A DNA stretch of 60,357 bases from JADFRG01 sp036986135 (GTDB lineage: Bacteria; Chloroflexota; Anaerolineae; Anaerolineales; E44-bin32). Numbering within the stretch: the first letter of the stretch is position 1; each line of letters begins with the position of its first letter. Below are positions 16,026 to 24,318 of the stretch, piece by piece. The stretch covers positions 1 through 60,357 of the forward strand of contig BTQZ01000011.1 of the NCBI GenBank assembly GCA_036986135.1, given 5' to 3'. The translations under genes and the position numbers were made by a program. The notes under the pieces are model-generated. The model was not told the DNA's origin. It made no database searches and saw only the letters and a program-made list of their open reading frames with translations.

Positions 16026-16794
16026 GCTGCTGCTCCCCGTGACCGGCGATATCTACGATTTCGACCTCAAATCTCGATCGATCACCTCTAAACAGGGCGT
16101 CGAAATATTCAAGCGGGATCCCCTCCGGCGTATAGCTGACGCTTTTCAAGCGGATGAGCGGTGAACCGAACTCCACCGCCAAGTGAGCAGCCGCTTCCTT
16201 ATCCGCTGCGACGGCTTCGATCCTCCTCCAGCCGCGCCCGATGGTCAGGCCGCACTCCTCTTCCAGGAACGCATAGAGCGAACCCTGCTCGAGGTCGGCC
16301 TTGATCACATCCCGGCACATCTCGTACGGGAGGTGGGATTCGACCAGCACGATGGGCTCGTCTTCGACAAAGCGCAGACGGACCAGCTTCACAACCGGAG
16401 CCATCGCCTCCAGCTCGAGGTTCGCAGCGACATCTGGATCGGCCGGCTCCAGAACCTGCTCGAGCACCTGAGTCATCACCGGCACGCCGCGCTCCGCCAT
16501 GTCGCCGTAAAAGCCCTCCAGCGACTGGACCAGGCTTCGGCTGCTGATCTTCGGCTGCGCCACGAAGGTACCCTTGCCCCTCTGTCGCACCACCAGGCCC
16601 TCATAAGTCATCTCATTCAACGCCTGTCGCACTACCGTCCTGCTTACACCAAAAGACTTGCCGAGCTCCGCCTCGCTGGGAATAAGCTCTCCAGGTCCCC
16701 AGTCTCCCTGCTTGATGCCATCTGTGAGCACTTCCTTCAACTGCAGGTAGTACGGAACGTGCGAGCCCCGATCGATGTTTGGCTGGACAGACAA
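16018..16794 (-). CDS. GntR-family (HutC subfamily) transcriptional regulator
   Basis: 258 residues. The N-terminal winged helix reads PYYLQLKEVLTDGIKQGDW, followed by the recognition region SFGVSRTVVRQALNEM (~residues 14-80). The C-terminal half is a UTRA effector domain (RFVEDEPIVLVESHLPYEMC; SVSYTPEGIPLEYFDALFRGD). HutC-type members respond to sugars, amino acids or their phosphates, so a sugar-phosphate inducer would fit this operon. It is the first gene of the microcompartment operon and has a perfect palindrome in its own promoter, so autoregulation and control of the whole operon are likely. The start is a TTG. Confidence 0.92.
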   Translation of the reverse strand: MSVQPNIDRGSHVPYYLQLKEVLTDGIKQGDWGPGELIPSEAELGKSFGVSRTVVRQALNEMTYEGLVVRQRGKGTFVAQPKISSRSLVQSLEGFYGDMAERGVPVMTQVLEQVLEPADPDVAANLELEAMAPVVKLVRLRFVEDEPIVLVESHLPYEMCRDVIKADLEQGSLYAFLEEECGLTIGRGWRRIEAVAADKEAAAHLAVEFGSPLIRLKSVSYTPEGIPLEYFDALFRGDRSRFEVEIVDIAGHGEQQRA

Positions 16795-16811
16795 ATTACA
16801 CCATTCCTAAC

Positions 16812-16847
16812 GTTATAACTTATTTGTCATCCTAGGATGACAAATAA
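16812..16847 (-). promoter_or_regulatory. operator palindrome and promoter of the microcompartment operon
   Basis: A perfect 28-bp palindrome occupies 16820-16847, each half reading TTATTTGTCATCCT and its complement. On the minus strand TATAAC (16817-16812) is placed as a -10 box directly downstream, and TTGTCA inside the palindrome can act as -35, although the spacing is long (20 nt). A repressor bound here would cover the polymerase site. The adjacent GntR regulator is the obvious ligand. Confidence 0.8.
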
Positions 16848-17145
16848 TATCGTACAGGATTTCGGCGTTTGTGTCAACTCTCTGAGTTCAGGTTCGGCTT
16901 GGCCTTATTCGGGAATGATCGTTTGCGTCCCACTATGGCGCCGCGAACGCCTGGTGCTGTGCTCTCGATAACATGGATTGACATTCACATTGATATCGCC
17001 GATGAGATTCGGTTATCGTGGAATTTCTAATTCGGCTAAAGAGATCCGCCCTGTAAGCAGGTTGTAAGCGTCCGGAAGGGTTGCTCCACCTATACTGAAA
17101 CGCAAAGCCGGGATCGAGGACATAGGGTGTGGAGAACTATCGATC
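16848..17145. other. intergenic region between divergent gntR and an unknown gene
   Basis: Nearly 300 nt, more AT-rich than its surroundings, with no open frame of note. It must hold the promoter of the plus-strand gene at 17146. GGAGAA lies 8-13 nt before that ATG. I see no riboswitch-like motif and no further copy of the palindrome. Confidence 0.5.
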
Positions 17146-17646
17146 ATGATTCAAGCCACGCGAGAGGAACGATACTGGCTGCTGCGGAATTTTGCGCTCG
17201 GCCTGGTTGACCATCTCGCCGCAATCTATCCCCCGATCTGGGTGGAGAATCTGCTCAAGCATCCCCCCGCGGTCTATACCAACTTGTTCACCAAGGTCCG
17301 TACTCCCAACGGAAACTGGAGCCTGATTTATGAACGTCCGATCTACAAGGATGGTCGTACCACACGACCTTGGGAGTTGCCCATCGACGAGCGCAGGTAC
17401 GCAATCGCACGCGAGATTTTAATTGCGCTCGGAGCCAGCCGCCACGGACGTGAGATGGGCCTTCCGGAACTGCTCCTGAGCCATCTCGAGGATTCCCAGG
17501 ACTATTTTGCACGGGTGCTCCTGGCGCCAGATCCGCTCGTCTCAGCCTATCGCCGACAGGGCAGGGACATCCGCGGATTTGCAGAAACCTTCCTCATTCC
17601 GACTCGGATCGCCAGCGAGCGCTGGGAAGATCCGATCTTTAGCTAG
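17146..17646 (+). CDS. Unknown protein, 166 residues
   Basis: A soluble-looking protein with no signal peptide or membrane helix; I do not recognise the family. It is rich in aromatic and Arg residues, with mostly helical patterns (YAIAREILIALGASRHGREM; YFARVLLAPDPLVSAYRRQ). The C-terminal stretch around FAETFLIPTRIA recalls the helical tail of ImmA/IrrE-type proteins, but no HExxH zinc motif is present, so that link is weak. Coding is supported by a ribosome-binding-like GGAGAA, a closely following terminator and codon use like the neighbours. It is a single-gene unit. Confidence 0.6.
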   Translation: MIQATREERYWLLRNFALGLVDHLAAIYPPIWVENLLKHPPAVYTNLFTKVRTPNGNWSLIYERPIYKDGRTTRPWELPIDERRYAIAREILIALGASRHGREMGLPELLLSHLEDSQDYFARVLLAPDPLVSAYRRQGRDIRGFAETFLIPTRIASERWEDPIFS

Positions 17647-17668
17647 AAACACTCAGCTTGGCTGACTC

Positions 17669-17695
17669 GGCCCACGATCTGGGCCCTTTTTGTTT
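17669..17695 (+). terminator. Rho-independent terminator
   Basis: GGCCCA (17669-17674) pairs with TGGGCC (17680-17685) around CGATC, followed by CTTTTTGTTTG. It ends the gene at 17146-17646. Confidence 0.88.
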
Positions 17696-17744
17696 GTAGG
17701 CGTAGAATGGATTTCTGCGCATGTTGGGACTTATATTGAGCTAC

Positions 17745-17910
17745 TCCCTGCCTGCCTGCGCTTGTCTGCCCTAGCAGTCCAGGGGGCCACCCTGGCCTGC
17801 CTGTGCTCTTGCCGCCCTGGCCTGACAGCCAGGACAGGCAGGCACAAGTGACCGCCAGGACACCCTATCGAGTACAAGCAGGCAGGCGCAAGTGGCCCCG
17901 GCAGGGGGTT
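17745..17910. repeat. dispersed GC-rich palindromic repeat cluster (copy 1)
   Basis: A non-coding block of interleaved inverted repeats built from CCTGCCTGC, its complement GCAGGCAGG, and CAAGTGGCC/CAAGTGACC words. CGAGTACAAGCAGGCA at 17869-17884 recurs exactly, in inverted orientation, at 57901-57916. GCAAGTGGCC (17888-17897) recurs at 57961-57970, and TAGCAGTCCA (within 17771-17783) recurs inverted near 57945. This looks like a REP-like intergenic repeat family. The remaining gap up to 18021 holds a GGAGGTGAG ribosome binding site before the next gene and nothing else I can identify. Confidence 0.75.
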
Positions 17911-18021
17911 TCTTCTTAATGGGCGCCCGGTAAACGGTCAATCAATGCTGCGCTGACGATGAGTACACGCCTCACCGATATCTTGCTTGTACGGATCAAC
18001 TGGATCCAGCGGAGGTGAGAA

Positions 18022-18402
18022 ATGTTTGGTCAAGTGCGAGCAGCGGTTAGTGGGTTTTCCCAGAGATGGGGCTTCGAGGCGGCAGTTCTGAGGGCAAATC
18101 GACGATTCGATCGCGACCATCCGGAATGGTCGGCAGCGCTCTTCGATGATCACTTTTTGCGAGGCCGAGCAGCACCGATCCTGGCCCGCTATCTTGATGG
18201 GCCGGCCTCAGCCAATCCCGACGAACTGGCCGAAGCCTGGATGCAGCAGCTATGGGTGCAACCAGATAAGAAGAAGTCGTTGAAACGCCAGGCGATTCCG
18301 ATGGCCACGCGATATCTGCTCTGCCTGGAGGAGGAAGTGCAGGCACACCGAACTGTTTTGGGGTCCATCGGATTCGGGCACGGCTCGCTCGCGCGCTTCT
18401 AA
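18022..18402 (+). CDS. Unknown protein, 126 residues
   Basis: Starts at an ATG with a near-perfect GGAGGTGAG four bases upstream, so it is probably translated. The sequence is helical, moderately basic and without membrane segments or Cys motifs: SQRWGFEAAVLRANRRFDRDH, then a block predicted as helices up to LCLEEEVQAHRTVLGSIG. I do not recognise it. It stands alone between a repeat cluster and a convergent unknown gene; no functional clue from context. Confidence 0.55.
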   Translation: MFGQVRAAVSGFSQRWGFEAAVLRANRRFDRDHPEWSAALFDDHFLRGRAAPILARYLDGPASANPDELAEAWMQQLWVQPDKKKSLKRQAIPMATRYLLCLEEEVQAHRTVLGSIGFGHGSLARF

Positions 18403-18479
18403 CTCGCTTAAGCAGACTGTGGGGTCGGCGGTTTAGGTTGAAAGAAGCGGGGTAATTGCTCGAGGCGAGGCTCGAGGGA

Positions 18480-18971
18480 TCAAGAGGTGGGTGTCTCTTG
18501 CTTTCGGCGCCAGGGTGCAGTGATGCCCCAAGAGAGATTGGTGTCCGGCTTGTTCGGCTCAGTCGGCTGGGTCGCTACTTCCGCACCGAGAGTCCGGCGA
18601 AGCGCCATTACGCGACCTCTCTCGTCCGTGCCGATGGGTTCCCATCCATCCGACAAGAGGGATTGCAATACTAAATTGTGCAGGTTTCGAGCCGCCTGTT
18701 CCAGCTCTTCTTCTGGGATCTTCTCATCCTTCTGCCACTCGAACTCGCTGGACATGGCAATGGTTTCGGTGCCCTCATGCGTGGTTCGTTCAGCCACAAA
18801 CAGCAAGCGCATGATGCCCCCGAAGCGACCTACTTCGTGGGTAATCTCCCGAATCTGAGCGATTTCAAACATAGCTTCACCCATTCGGTTGGACCTAGAA
18901 GTCCCTGGCGCTCCCATCTTCTCATTCAACCGGGCGCTGAGGGCCTTGCGTTTTAATTCCAGTTTATCCAC
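18480..18971 (-). CDS. Unknown protein, up to 163 residues
   Basis: A soluble protein with no recognised domain. A predicted beta-rich middle (FEIAQIREITHEVGRFGGIM, then RLLFVAERTTHEG) is followed by a helix (PEEELEQAARNLHNLVLQSL) and a disordered Pro/Thr-rich tail. The pattern of an antiparallel sheet plus helix with the words DGWEPIG resembles small proteins encoded beside phage- or plasmid-type genes, but nothing firm follows. The start is uncertain: GTG at 18971 gives 163 residues; internal ATG codons near residues 30 and 34 are alternatives. It lies upstream of thyA-folA in position but is transcribed toward the convergent gene at 18022. Confidence 0.5.
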   Translation of the reverse strand: MDKLELKRKALSARLNEKMGAPGTSRSNRMGEAMFEIAQIREITHEVGRFGGIMRLLFVAERTTHEGTETIAMSSEFEWQKDEKIPEEELEQAARNLHNLVLQSLLSDGWEPIGTDERGRVMALRRTLGAEVATQPTEPNKPDTNLSWGITAPWRRKQETPTS

Positions 18972-19042
18972 GGCTTACGCCCTTTGAAAAATAGTACCTG
19001 AGGCGGTGCGTGATTTCTGTGGTACGGATTTCCTGATCGGTT

Positions 19043-19546
19043 TCAGGTCCGCTCCAAGCAGCAGAAGGTCATGCGGAAGGGATTTCGCTCGTCGGCCGCC
19101 CGCACCTCGCTCTTAACTGTTGTCCACTCCGTCGAATCGTATATTGGAAAGAAGCTGTCTGCACCCACTTGCCCATGCACAATCGTAAGGTACATACGAT
19201 CCACAAGCGCTCTATCGAGCGCTTCCTGGTAGACCTGCGCTCCCCCGGCGATGAATGTCTCGGTCTCCCTTCCGTCTTGAGCTGCGATTTGCACGGCCTC
19301 GGACAGGGAGCTTGCGACAGCATCGGCTGATTCCAGCACTCCGGCCCGACTCAGAACGATCACCCGCCGTCCCGGCAGACCCCGCTCGGCAATCGGCTCC
19401 CACGTGGCGTGCCCCATAATCACCGTGTGCCCCATAGTGAACTCGCGGAACCGAGCCATATCCGCTGGCAGGCGCCAGGGCAGATCCCCGCGCAGGCCAA
19501 TGCCTCGGTCACCTTCCGCCATGGCTGCGATAATCGAGATAATCAC
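19043..19546 (-). CDS. folA: Dihydrofolate reductase
   Basis: Reduces dihydrofolate to tetrahydrofolate with NADPH, restoring the cofactor oxidised by thymidylate synthase. 167 residues, typical. Visible family motifs are IISIIAAMAEGDRGIG, GDLPWRLPADMARFRE (substrate-binding acidic position), VIMGHATWEPI and IFIAGGAQVYQEAL-like ETFIAGGAQVYQEAL. The GTG start at 19546 overlaps the thyA stop by four bases (GTGA), so the pair is translationally coupled. Confidence 0.96.
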   Translation of the reverse strand: MIISIIAAMAEGDRGIGLRGDLPWRLPADMARFREFTMGHTVIMGHATWEPIAERGLPGRRVIVLSRAGVLESADAVASSLSEAVQIAAQDGRETETFIAGGAQVYQEALDRALVDRMYLTIVHGQVGADSFFPIYDSTEWTTVKSEVRAADERNPFRMTFCCLERT

Positions 19547-20337
19547 ACGGAAATTGCGGCTTTGATGTGGGGGTGTGGTTCGTAGCCTGTCAAGGTGAAG
19601 TCGCGGTAATCAAACTCGAGGATGGAGCGCACTTCGCGATTGAGCTCAAGGCGGGGCAGCGGCCGGGGTTCACGTTGGAGCTGTAGGCTGGCCTGTTCCA
19701 CATGATTCTTGTAAAGATGGGCGTCCCCGAGTGTGTGGATGAATTCGCCCGGGTACAGCTGCGTGACCTGCGCCATCATCTGCGTGAGCAGCGCATAGGA
19801 GGCGATATTAAAAGGAACGCCCAGGAAGATGTCGCCCGAACGTTGGTAGAGCTGGCAGGAAAGCCGGCCATCGCGCACATAAAACTGGAACATTGCGTGG
19901 CACGGAGGTAGGGCCATCTGATCTACCTGAGCCGGATTCCAGGCGCTGACCACCAGACGTCGCGAATCGGGATTGCGTTTGATCTCCTCCACCACCCACG
20001 AGATCTGATCCGTCGTGTCTCCATCGGGGCCAACCCAAGAGCGCCACTGCGCCCCGTAGACGGGGCCCAGTTCGCCCTTTGCGTCGGCCCACTCGTCCCA
20101 GATCGTTACACCGTTCTCATTCAGGTATCTGACGTTAGTGTCTCCATTCAGCATCCAAAGCAGTTCGTAGACTATGGATTTCAGATGCAGCTTCTTGGTT
20201 GTGAGCAGCGGGAATCCGTCCGCCAGGTCGAAGCGCATTTGGTACCCGAAAGTCGAGCGCGTCCCGGTGCCAGTACGGTCGTTCTTCTCGACGCCGCGTT
20301 CCAACACGTAACGCATTAGATCCAGATACTGCTGCAT
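19543..20337 (-). CDS. thyA: Thymidylate synthase
   Basis: Methylates dUMP to dTMP using methylene-tetrahydrofolate. 264 residues, the classical ThyA length. The catalytic Cys is in LPPCHAMFQFYV, and the motifs RSGDIFLGVPFNIASYA and the C-terminal tail YEPHPHIKAAISV (ending in Val, family-typical) are present; the N-terminus MQQYLDLMRYVLERGVEK and RTGTGT also match. First gene of the thyA-folA operon. Confidence 0.97.
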   Translation of the reverse strand: MQQYLDLMRYVLERGVEKNDRTGTGTRSTFGYQMRFDLADGFPLLTTKKLHLKSIVYELLWMLNGDTNVRYLNENGVTIWDEWADAKGELGPVYGAQWRSWVGPDGDTTDQISWVVEEIKRNPDSRRLVVSAWNPAQVDQMALPPCHAMFQFYVRDGRLSCQLYQRSGDIFLGVPFNIASYALLTQMMAQVTQLYPGEFIHTLGDAHLYKNHVEQASLQLQREPRPLPRLELNREVRSILEFDYRDFTLTGYEPHPHIKAAISV

Positions 20338-20729
20338 TTATGTATCCAGTCTCCAGCCAACAGCCGCGGATCGCCCGCGCATGATGTTGTCGGACCTCTG
20401 AAAGTCATTATCGAAGCTCAATCGCAGTGGTTTAAGACCGGGGTTGCCTTACGCGTGAAGTCTAGCACAGGAATTAGCTTCCGGGTCTTATGCAGCCGGC
20501 ATAAGCATCCAGCTTCGCTCTGATGTCCGGGACTATAATGGAAGTTCCCCTGCTACCCCTCTCGGGTCCTGAAAATCCTCTGGGCCGACCGGCGTCGTTC
20601 AGATGCATGAATGGATCCTCCCTCGCGGAGGCACTCGCTGCCGGAGTTCGATTGCTAGACAATCGACACGGCGATCATTTGCCTCCCGCGATTTCCTGAG
20701 GTGCTTCATATGGAGGCCGAGATTTTCGG
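20338..20729. other. intergenic region between divergent thyA and comEC, with a TATAAT box
   Basis: 392 nt. A plus-strand TATAAT at 20534-20539 (GGGACTATAATGG) is the best promoter candidate for comEC and would give a leader of about 185 nt. No good -35 accompanies it. A plus-strand frame beginning at 20603 runs into comEC in another frame and looks like a shadow. I see no riboswitch consensus here. Confidence 0.45.
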
Positions 20730-22982
20730 GTGAGGCTATTCTGGATCGGACTGGTCTGGCTGGCCGGGATCGCCATGGGGCGGTTTCTAAATTTGCCGGC
20801 CGGCTCCCTCTTGATTGCGAGCGGCCTGGGCCTGCTCCTGGCGGTTGTCGGCGCGGGCCACCTGCGCAGGCTCGGCGTGGGTGCTGCTGTGCTCTTCCTG
20901 GGTGCCTGGCGCCTGTCGGTCGCCGTCCCTCAATTCGACTCTTCACATATTTCGGCTCATAACGATTCATTCCGAATTGCAACTCTGACCGGCGTGGTGA
21001 CCGATTTTCCGGACGTGAGAGACGAATACATCGGTCTGCGCGTTGAGAGCGAAAGCATCCGCTACCTAGACTCTGATCTGCCTCAAATCATCGCGGGAGA
21101 TGCGCTCGTCCGCGCCGATCGCTTCTCGTCATTTTCCTATGGCGATCGAGTGGAGGCTTTGGGAATTCTCGAGACTCCGCCAGAGTTCCAGGACTTCTCC
21201 TACCGGGACTACCTTGCTCGGCAGGGAATCTTCAGCCTGATGTCCAACGCTTCAGTCACAACTCTGGCGACTCGGAAGGGAAATCCGGTCCTTCAACTCC
21301 TTTTCGACTTTCGGCAGCGCGCGCTGGAAACTCTGTACTCGATCTTTCCCGATCCGGAAGCCTCGTTGCTGGCTGGGATCCTTCTTGGCATCGAGAGCGG
21401 CATCGGTTCCGAGTTGCGCGAGTCATTCAATGACACCAGCACGACCCACATCATCGCCATCTCTGGATTCAACATCACCATTCTGGCGGCTCTCGTAATC
21501 TCGCTAACCGGACGCACGTTAGGCGTGCGGAAGGGCGCGGTTGTCGCGGCCATCGTTATCGCCTTCTACACCATCCTGGTTGGGGCCGATGCGGCGGTCG
21601 TGCGCGCGGCCATCATGGGGGGTTTAGCTCTTTTTGCCCTCTTCCTCGGTCGCCTGACTCTGGCTCTGGCTTCGCTATCCGCCGCTGCAATTTTGATGAC
21701 GCTGGTGAATCCGTACGTGCTCTGGGATGTAGGATTTCAGCTCTCGTTCGCAGCCACGCTCGGTCTGGTTCTCTATGCCGATCCCATCAAGGATGGGTTC
21801 GTCCGCGTTGCTTCTCGCTGGATAGCGAGTGGGCAGGCCAAGCGCCTCTCAGCACCGGTTGGAGAGTTCATCCTCTTCACCTTCGCGGCCCAGATTACGA
21901 CCCTGCCGCTAACCGCTTATCACTTCCAGCGCCTCTCTCTGGTCTCCTTCATCGCAAACCCAATCGTGCTTCCCGCGCAGCCGCCGCTCATGATCCTCGG
22001 CGGATTGGCTATGCTGGCCGGCATGGTTTGGCTTCCTCTCGGACAGCTGCTGGCTTTGTTGGCCTGGCCATTCCCCGCGTTCACAATTCGAGTCGTCGAT
22101 TTGTTTGCGGGAGTTCCTTCCGCGGCTATCGATCTGGGTCCGGTCAGCTTGCCGGCGGTGGTCGCGATGTACGCCCTTCTGTTTGGCGCCACGATATGGG
22201 CCACGCTGCCGCGAGAGCGCCGGCCCTCGCTGCCCGCTCCCTCCCTCTTGGCGATCCTGGTCGCGTTGTCAGTGCTCGCGGTCCTCACCTGGAAGGCCGT
22301 GGCGGACCGTCCGGATGGTCGACTTCATGTAACTACCTTCGAATCAGGAGGTACTCTTATTGAGACCGCCAGCGGTCGGTTCATCCTAATCGGCGGAGGC
22401 AACTCGGCGACGGCCCTGTCAAATTCGATGGGGAGAAGACTGCCGCTGTTCCATCGGCGTCTGGACTGGCTGGTCATACCCGATCGCCAGATTTCTGGCC
22501 TGGCCGGTGTTCCGGCTGGCCTCGAGATTGGCTCGGTGATGCTGAACTCTGAGCAGCCTGACCGTGCGCTCGCTGGCTTGATCCAATCACTGCAGGCGAG
22601 TGGAGCCAGCTTGATCCGCGCCGAGCGCGGTATGGCTCTCGATCTTGGAGGGGGCGCCCGACTTGAGCTGATTGACGATGAGCAAGGGAATCTCACCTTC
22701 TTATTGACCTCCGGCAAAGCTCGAATTGCGTTTGTGCCGCGGACTCCTTCCTCCCATATGCCTGATCGATCTGCCCTCACCGGCATCATCCTTTCGAGCG
22801 CTTCATCGGTTGGCTGGCTTCAAGAGCTCGAAACGACGATTGCGGTTATCAACGGCCCGAACCCTCTTCCTGCCAACGCCTCACGCCCCACACTGCTAGC
22901 CACCGACGACCGCGGTTGGATCGAGCTGGTGACGGATGGCGAGCGACTCTGGGTCTGGACTCAACGTTCCGGATCCCGATGA
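20730..22982 (+). CDS. comEC: ComEC/Rec2-family DNA uptake channel
   Basis: Inner-membrane channel for single-stranded DNA entry during natural transformation. 750 residues. The N-terminus has two to three membrane helices and a DUF4131-type OB domain (~residues 85-190). The competence domain follows (~215-520), including the signature HIIAISGFNITILAALV and many membrane helices. The C-terminal ~200 residues align in position with the metallo-beta-lactamase-like domain, but the metal-binding HxHxDH motif is missing: the segment where it belongs reads LDWLVIPDRQISGLAGV. So the nuclease-like domain appears inactive. The start is a GTG; no other competence gene is nearby in the window. Confidence 0.88.
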   Translation: MRLFWIGLVWLAGIAMGRFLNLPAGSLLIASGLGLLLAVVGAGHLRRLGVGAAVLFLGAWRLSVAVPQFDSSHISAHNDSFRIATLTGVVTDFPDVRDEYIGLRVESESIRYLDSDLPQIIAGDALVRADRFSSFSYGDRVEALGILETPPEFQDFSYRDYLARQGIFSLMSNASVTTLATRKGNPVLQLLFDFRQRALETLYSIFPDPEASLLAGILLGIESGIGSELRESFNDTSTTHIIAISGFNITILAALVISLTGRTLGVRKGAVVAAIVIAFYTILVGADAAVVRAAIMGGLALFALFLGRLTLALASLSAAAILMTLVNPYVLWDVGFQLSFAATLGLVLYADPIKDGFVRVASRWIASGQAKRLSAPVGEFILFTFAAQITTLPLTAYHFQRLSLVSFIANPIVLPAQPPLMILGGLAMLAGMVWLPLGQLLALLAWPFPAFTIRVVDLFAGVPSAAIDLGPVSLPAVVAMYALLFGATIWATLPRERRPSLPAPSLLAILVALSVLAVLTWKAVADRPDGRLHVTTFESGGTLIETASGRFILIGGGNSATALSNSMGRRLPLFHRRLDWLVIPDRQISGLAGVPAGLEIGSVMLNSEQPDRALAGLIQSLQASGASLIRAERGMALDLGGGARLELIDDEQGNLTFLLTSGKARIAFVPRTPSSHMPDRSALTGIILSSASSVGWLQELETTIAVINGPNPLPANASRPTLLATDDRGWIELVTDGERLWVWTQRSGSR

Positions 22983-23309
22983 CGGCTGATCGCCTACTCA
23001 TAAGCGTCTCAAGCGATCCGCATCGAGCTCGAGACTTGCCGTGAAGAATACTCCTGCAGAGCATGTCAAAGCGCATTTCTTGGTGATAGTTCCGCGGCTA
23101 GCGGCTTTTCATCCTTAGCACATGCGTTCGGATATGCGGCGCCAGACCTAGGTCTTAGAACTCCTCCCTAACCTGTATGGGGACTGCAAGGTCGTCGCTC
23201 GGATCCCGTGCTGTAAGATGACTCGTGAGATCTGGAACCAGGCGGGAATCCCCCGGCTGCGCTTTTCATACGCGGAATAAGAGAGGTCTGTCTGAGGTTC
23301 TGACGGCGT
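22983..23309. other. intergenic region, possible structured RNA
   Basis: 327 nt without a credible gene. The part from ~23143 to ~23290 is rich in pairing: a perfect palindrome AGACCTAGGTCT (23144-23155) whose left arm can instead pair with AGGTCTG at 23284-23290, enclosing a GC-rich segment with GGCGGGAATCCCCCGGC near 23241. The closed-end layout is reminiscent of 6S RNA, but I cannot confirm the central bubble. It may equally be the leader of the REC-GGDEF gene. Confidence 0.25.
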
Positions 23310-24272
23310 ATGCGGTCAAACGGAAAAGACGCAATCCAGAAGCTTTCAGGGCGCGTGCTCGTTGCCGATGACGATGCGCAATTCCGCGACCTGCTCGTCC
23401 GGCGCGCCGAAAAGATGGGCCTATCGGTACTGGAAGTTGAAGACGGAAATGAAGCGATGGAAGCCCTAGAAGGCGAACGTTTCGACTTGATCGTCTCCGA
23501 CCTCTACATGCCTGGCCATACGGGGTTGGAAGTGATCCAGAAGGCGCAGGAAAAGGACCCCGAAATCCACGCCATCATCCTGACTGCCAGCGCGACGGTG
23601 GAAACCGCCATCGAAGCCTTGCGCTCGGGCATTTACGACTACTTGACGAAACCGCTGGAATCCCTGGCCGACTTCGAGATCACCGTCGCCCGCGCCCTCG
23701 AGCATGCCCATCTGATTCGCGAGAATGAGCGATTGTTCAAAGAGGTTCAACGCCTAGCAGTTACCGATGGACTCACCGGTTTGTTCAATCGACACAAGCT
23801 GGACGAAGCTCTGGCCAACGAGTTTGAGCGAGCGCGTCGCTACAAGCGGCCGCTCTCGGTAATCATGATTGATATGGATGGTCTCAAGGCCATCAACGAC
23901 ACCTATGGACATCCGGCGGGTGACGCGGCACTCAGGATGGTCGCGGATGTGATCCGCAGCCAGATCCGTCGTGTGGATATGCCGGCCCGATTTGGTGGCG
24001 ATGAGTTTATGGTTCTCTTGCCCGAGGTGGAACTTGAGTTGGCGCTGAAGATCGCTGAGCGGATCTGCAACAAGATCCGACCCACCGAGGAGCATGAGGA
24101 CATGTTCACGGTCAGCGGGGGCGTCGCGCAACTGAGTGACAACCATGCCTCCGCAGAGGATTTTCTGCGCGCGGTAGATGATGCACTCTATCGGGCCAAG
24201 CGCGCCGGTGGGCAGCAGGTCATGATGCAGATTCTTGAAAATGAGCCGGCTGAGGCGCTCGAGGGAAGATGA
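23310..24272 (+). CDS. Response regulator with diguanylate cyclase domain (REC-GGDEF)
   Basis: 320 residues. The receiver domain (~12-135) has its phospho-acceptor Asp in LIVSDLYMPGHTG and Lys in YDYLTKPLE. A short coiled coil leads to a GGDEF domain (~150-310) with an intact active site RFGGDEFMVLLPE and an RxxD inhibitory site (RRVD) five residues before it. It should therefore synthesise c-di-GMP under phosphorylation control and be product-inhibited. It is followed after 46 nt by a histidine kinase on the same strand, its probable partner. No EAL or HD-GYP phosphodiesterase is encoded in the window. Confidence 0.93.
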   Translation: MRSNGKDAIQKLSGRVLVADDDAQFRDLLVRRAEKMGLSVLEVEDGNEAMEALEGERFDLIVSDLYMPGHTGLEVIQKAQEKDPEIHAIILTASATVETAIEALRSGIYDYLTKPLESLADFEITVARALEHAHLIRENERLFKEVQRLAVTDGLTGLFNRHKLDEALANEFERARRYKRPLSVIMIDMDGLKAINDTYGHPAGDAALRMVADVIRSQIRRVDMPARFGGDEFMVLLPEVELELALKIAERICNKIRPTEEHEDMFTVSGGVAQLSDNHASAEDFLRAVDDALYRAKRAGGQQVMMQILENEPAEALEGR

Positions 24273-24318
24273 TATCAGGGGCTGATAATTTCAAGCACGG
24301 GTCGCGTGGGGTAGAGAC

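Noticed and set aside
20603..20962. 119-codon gene ahead of comEC
   Set aside because: Overlaps comEC by more than 200 bases in another frame, is Arg/Cys/Pro-rich as out-of-frame GC-rich DNA tends to be, and matches no family.
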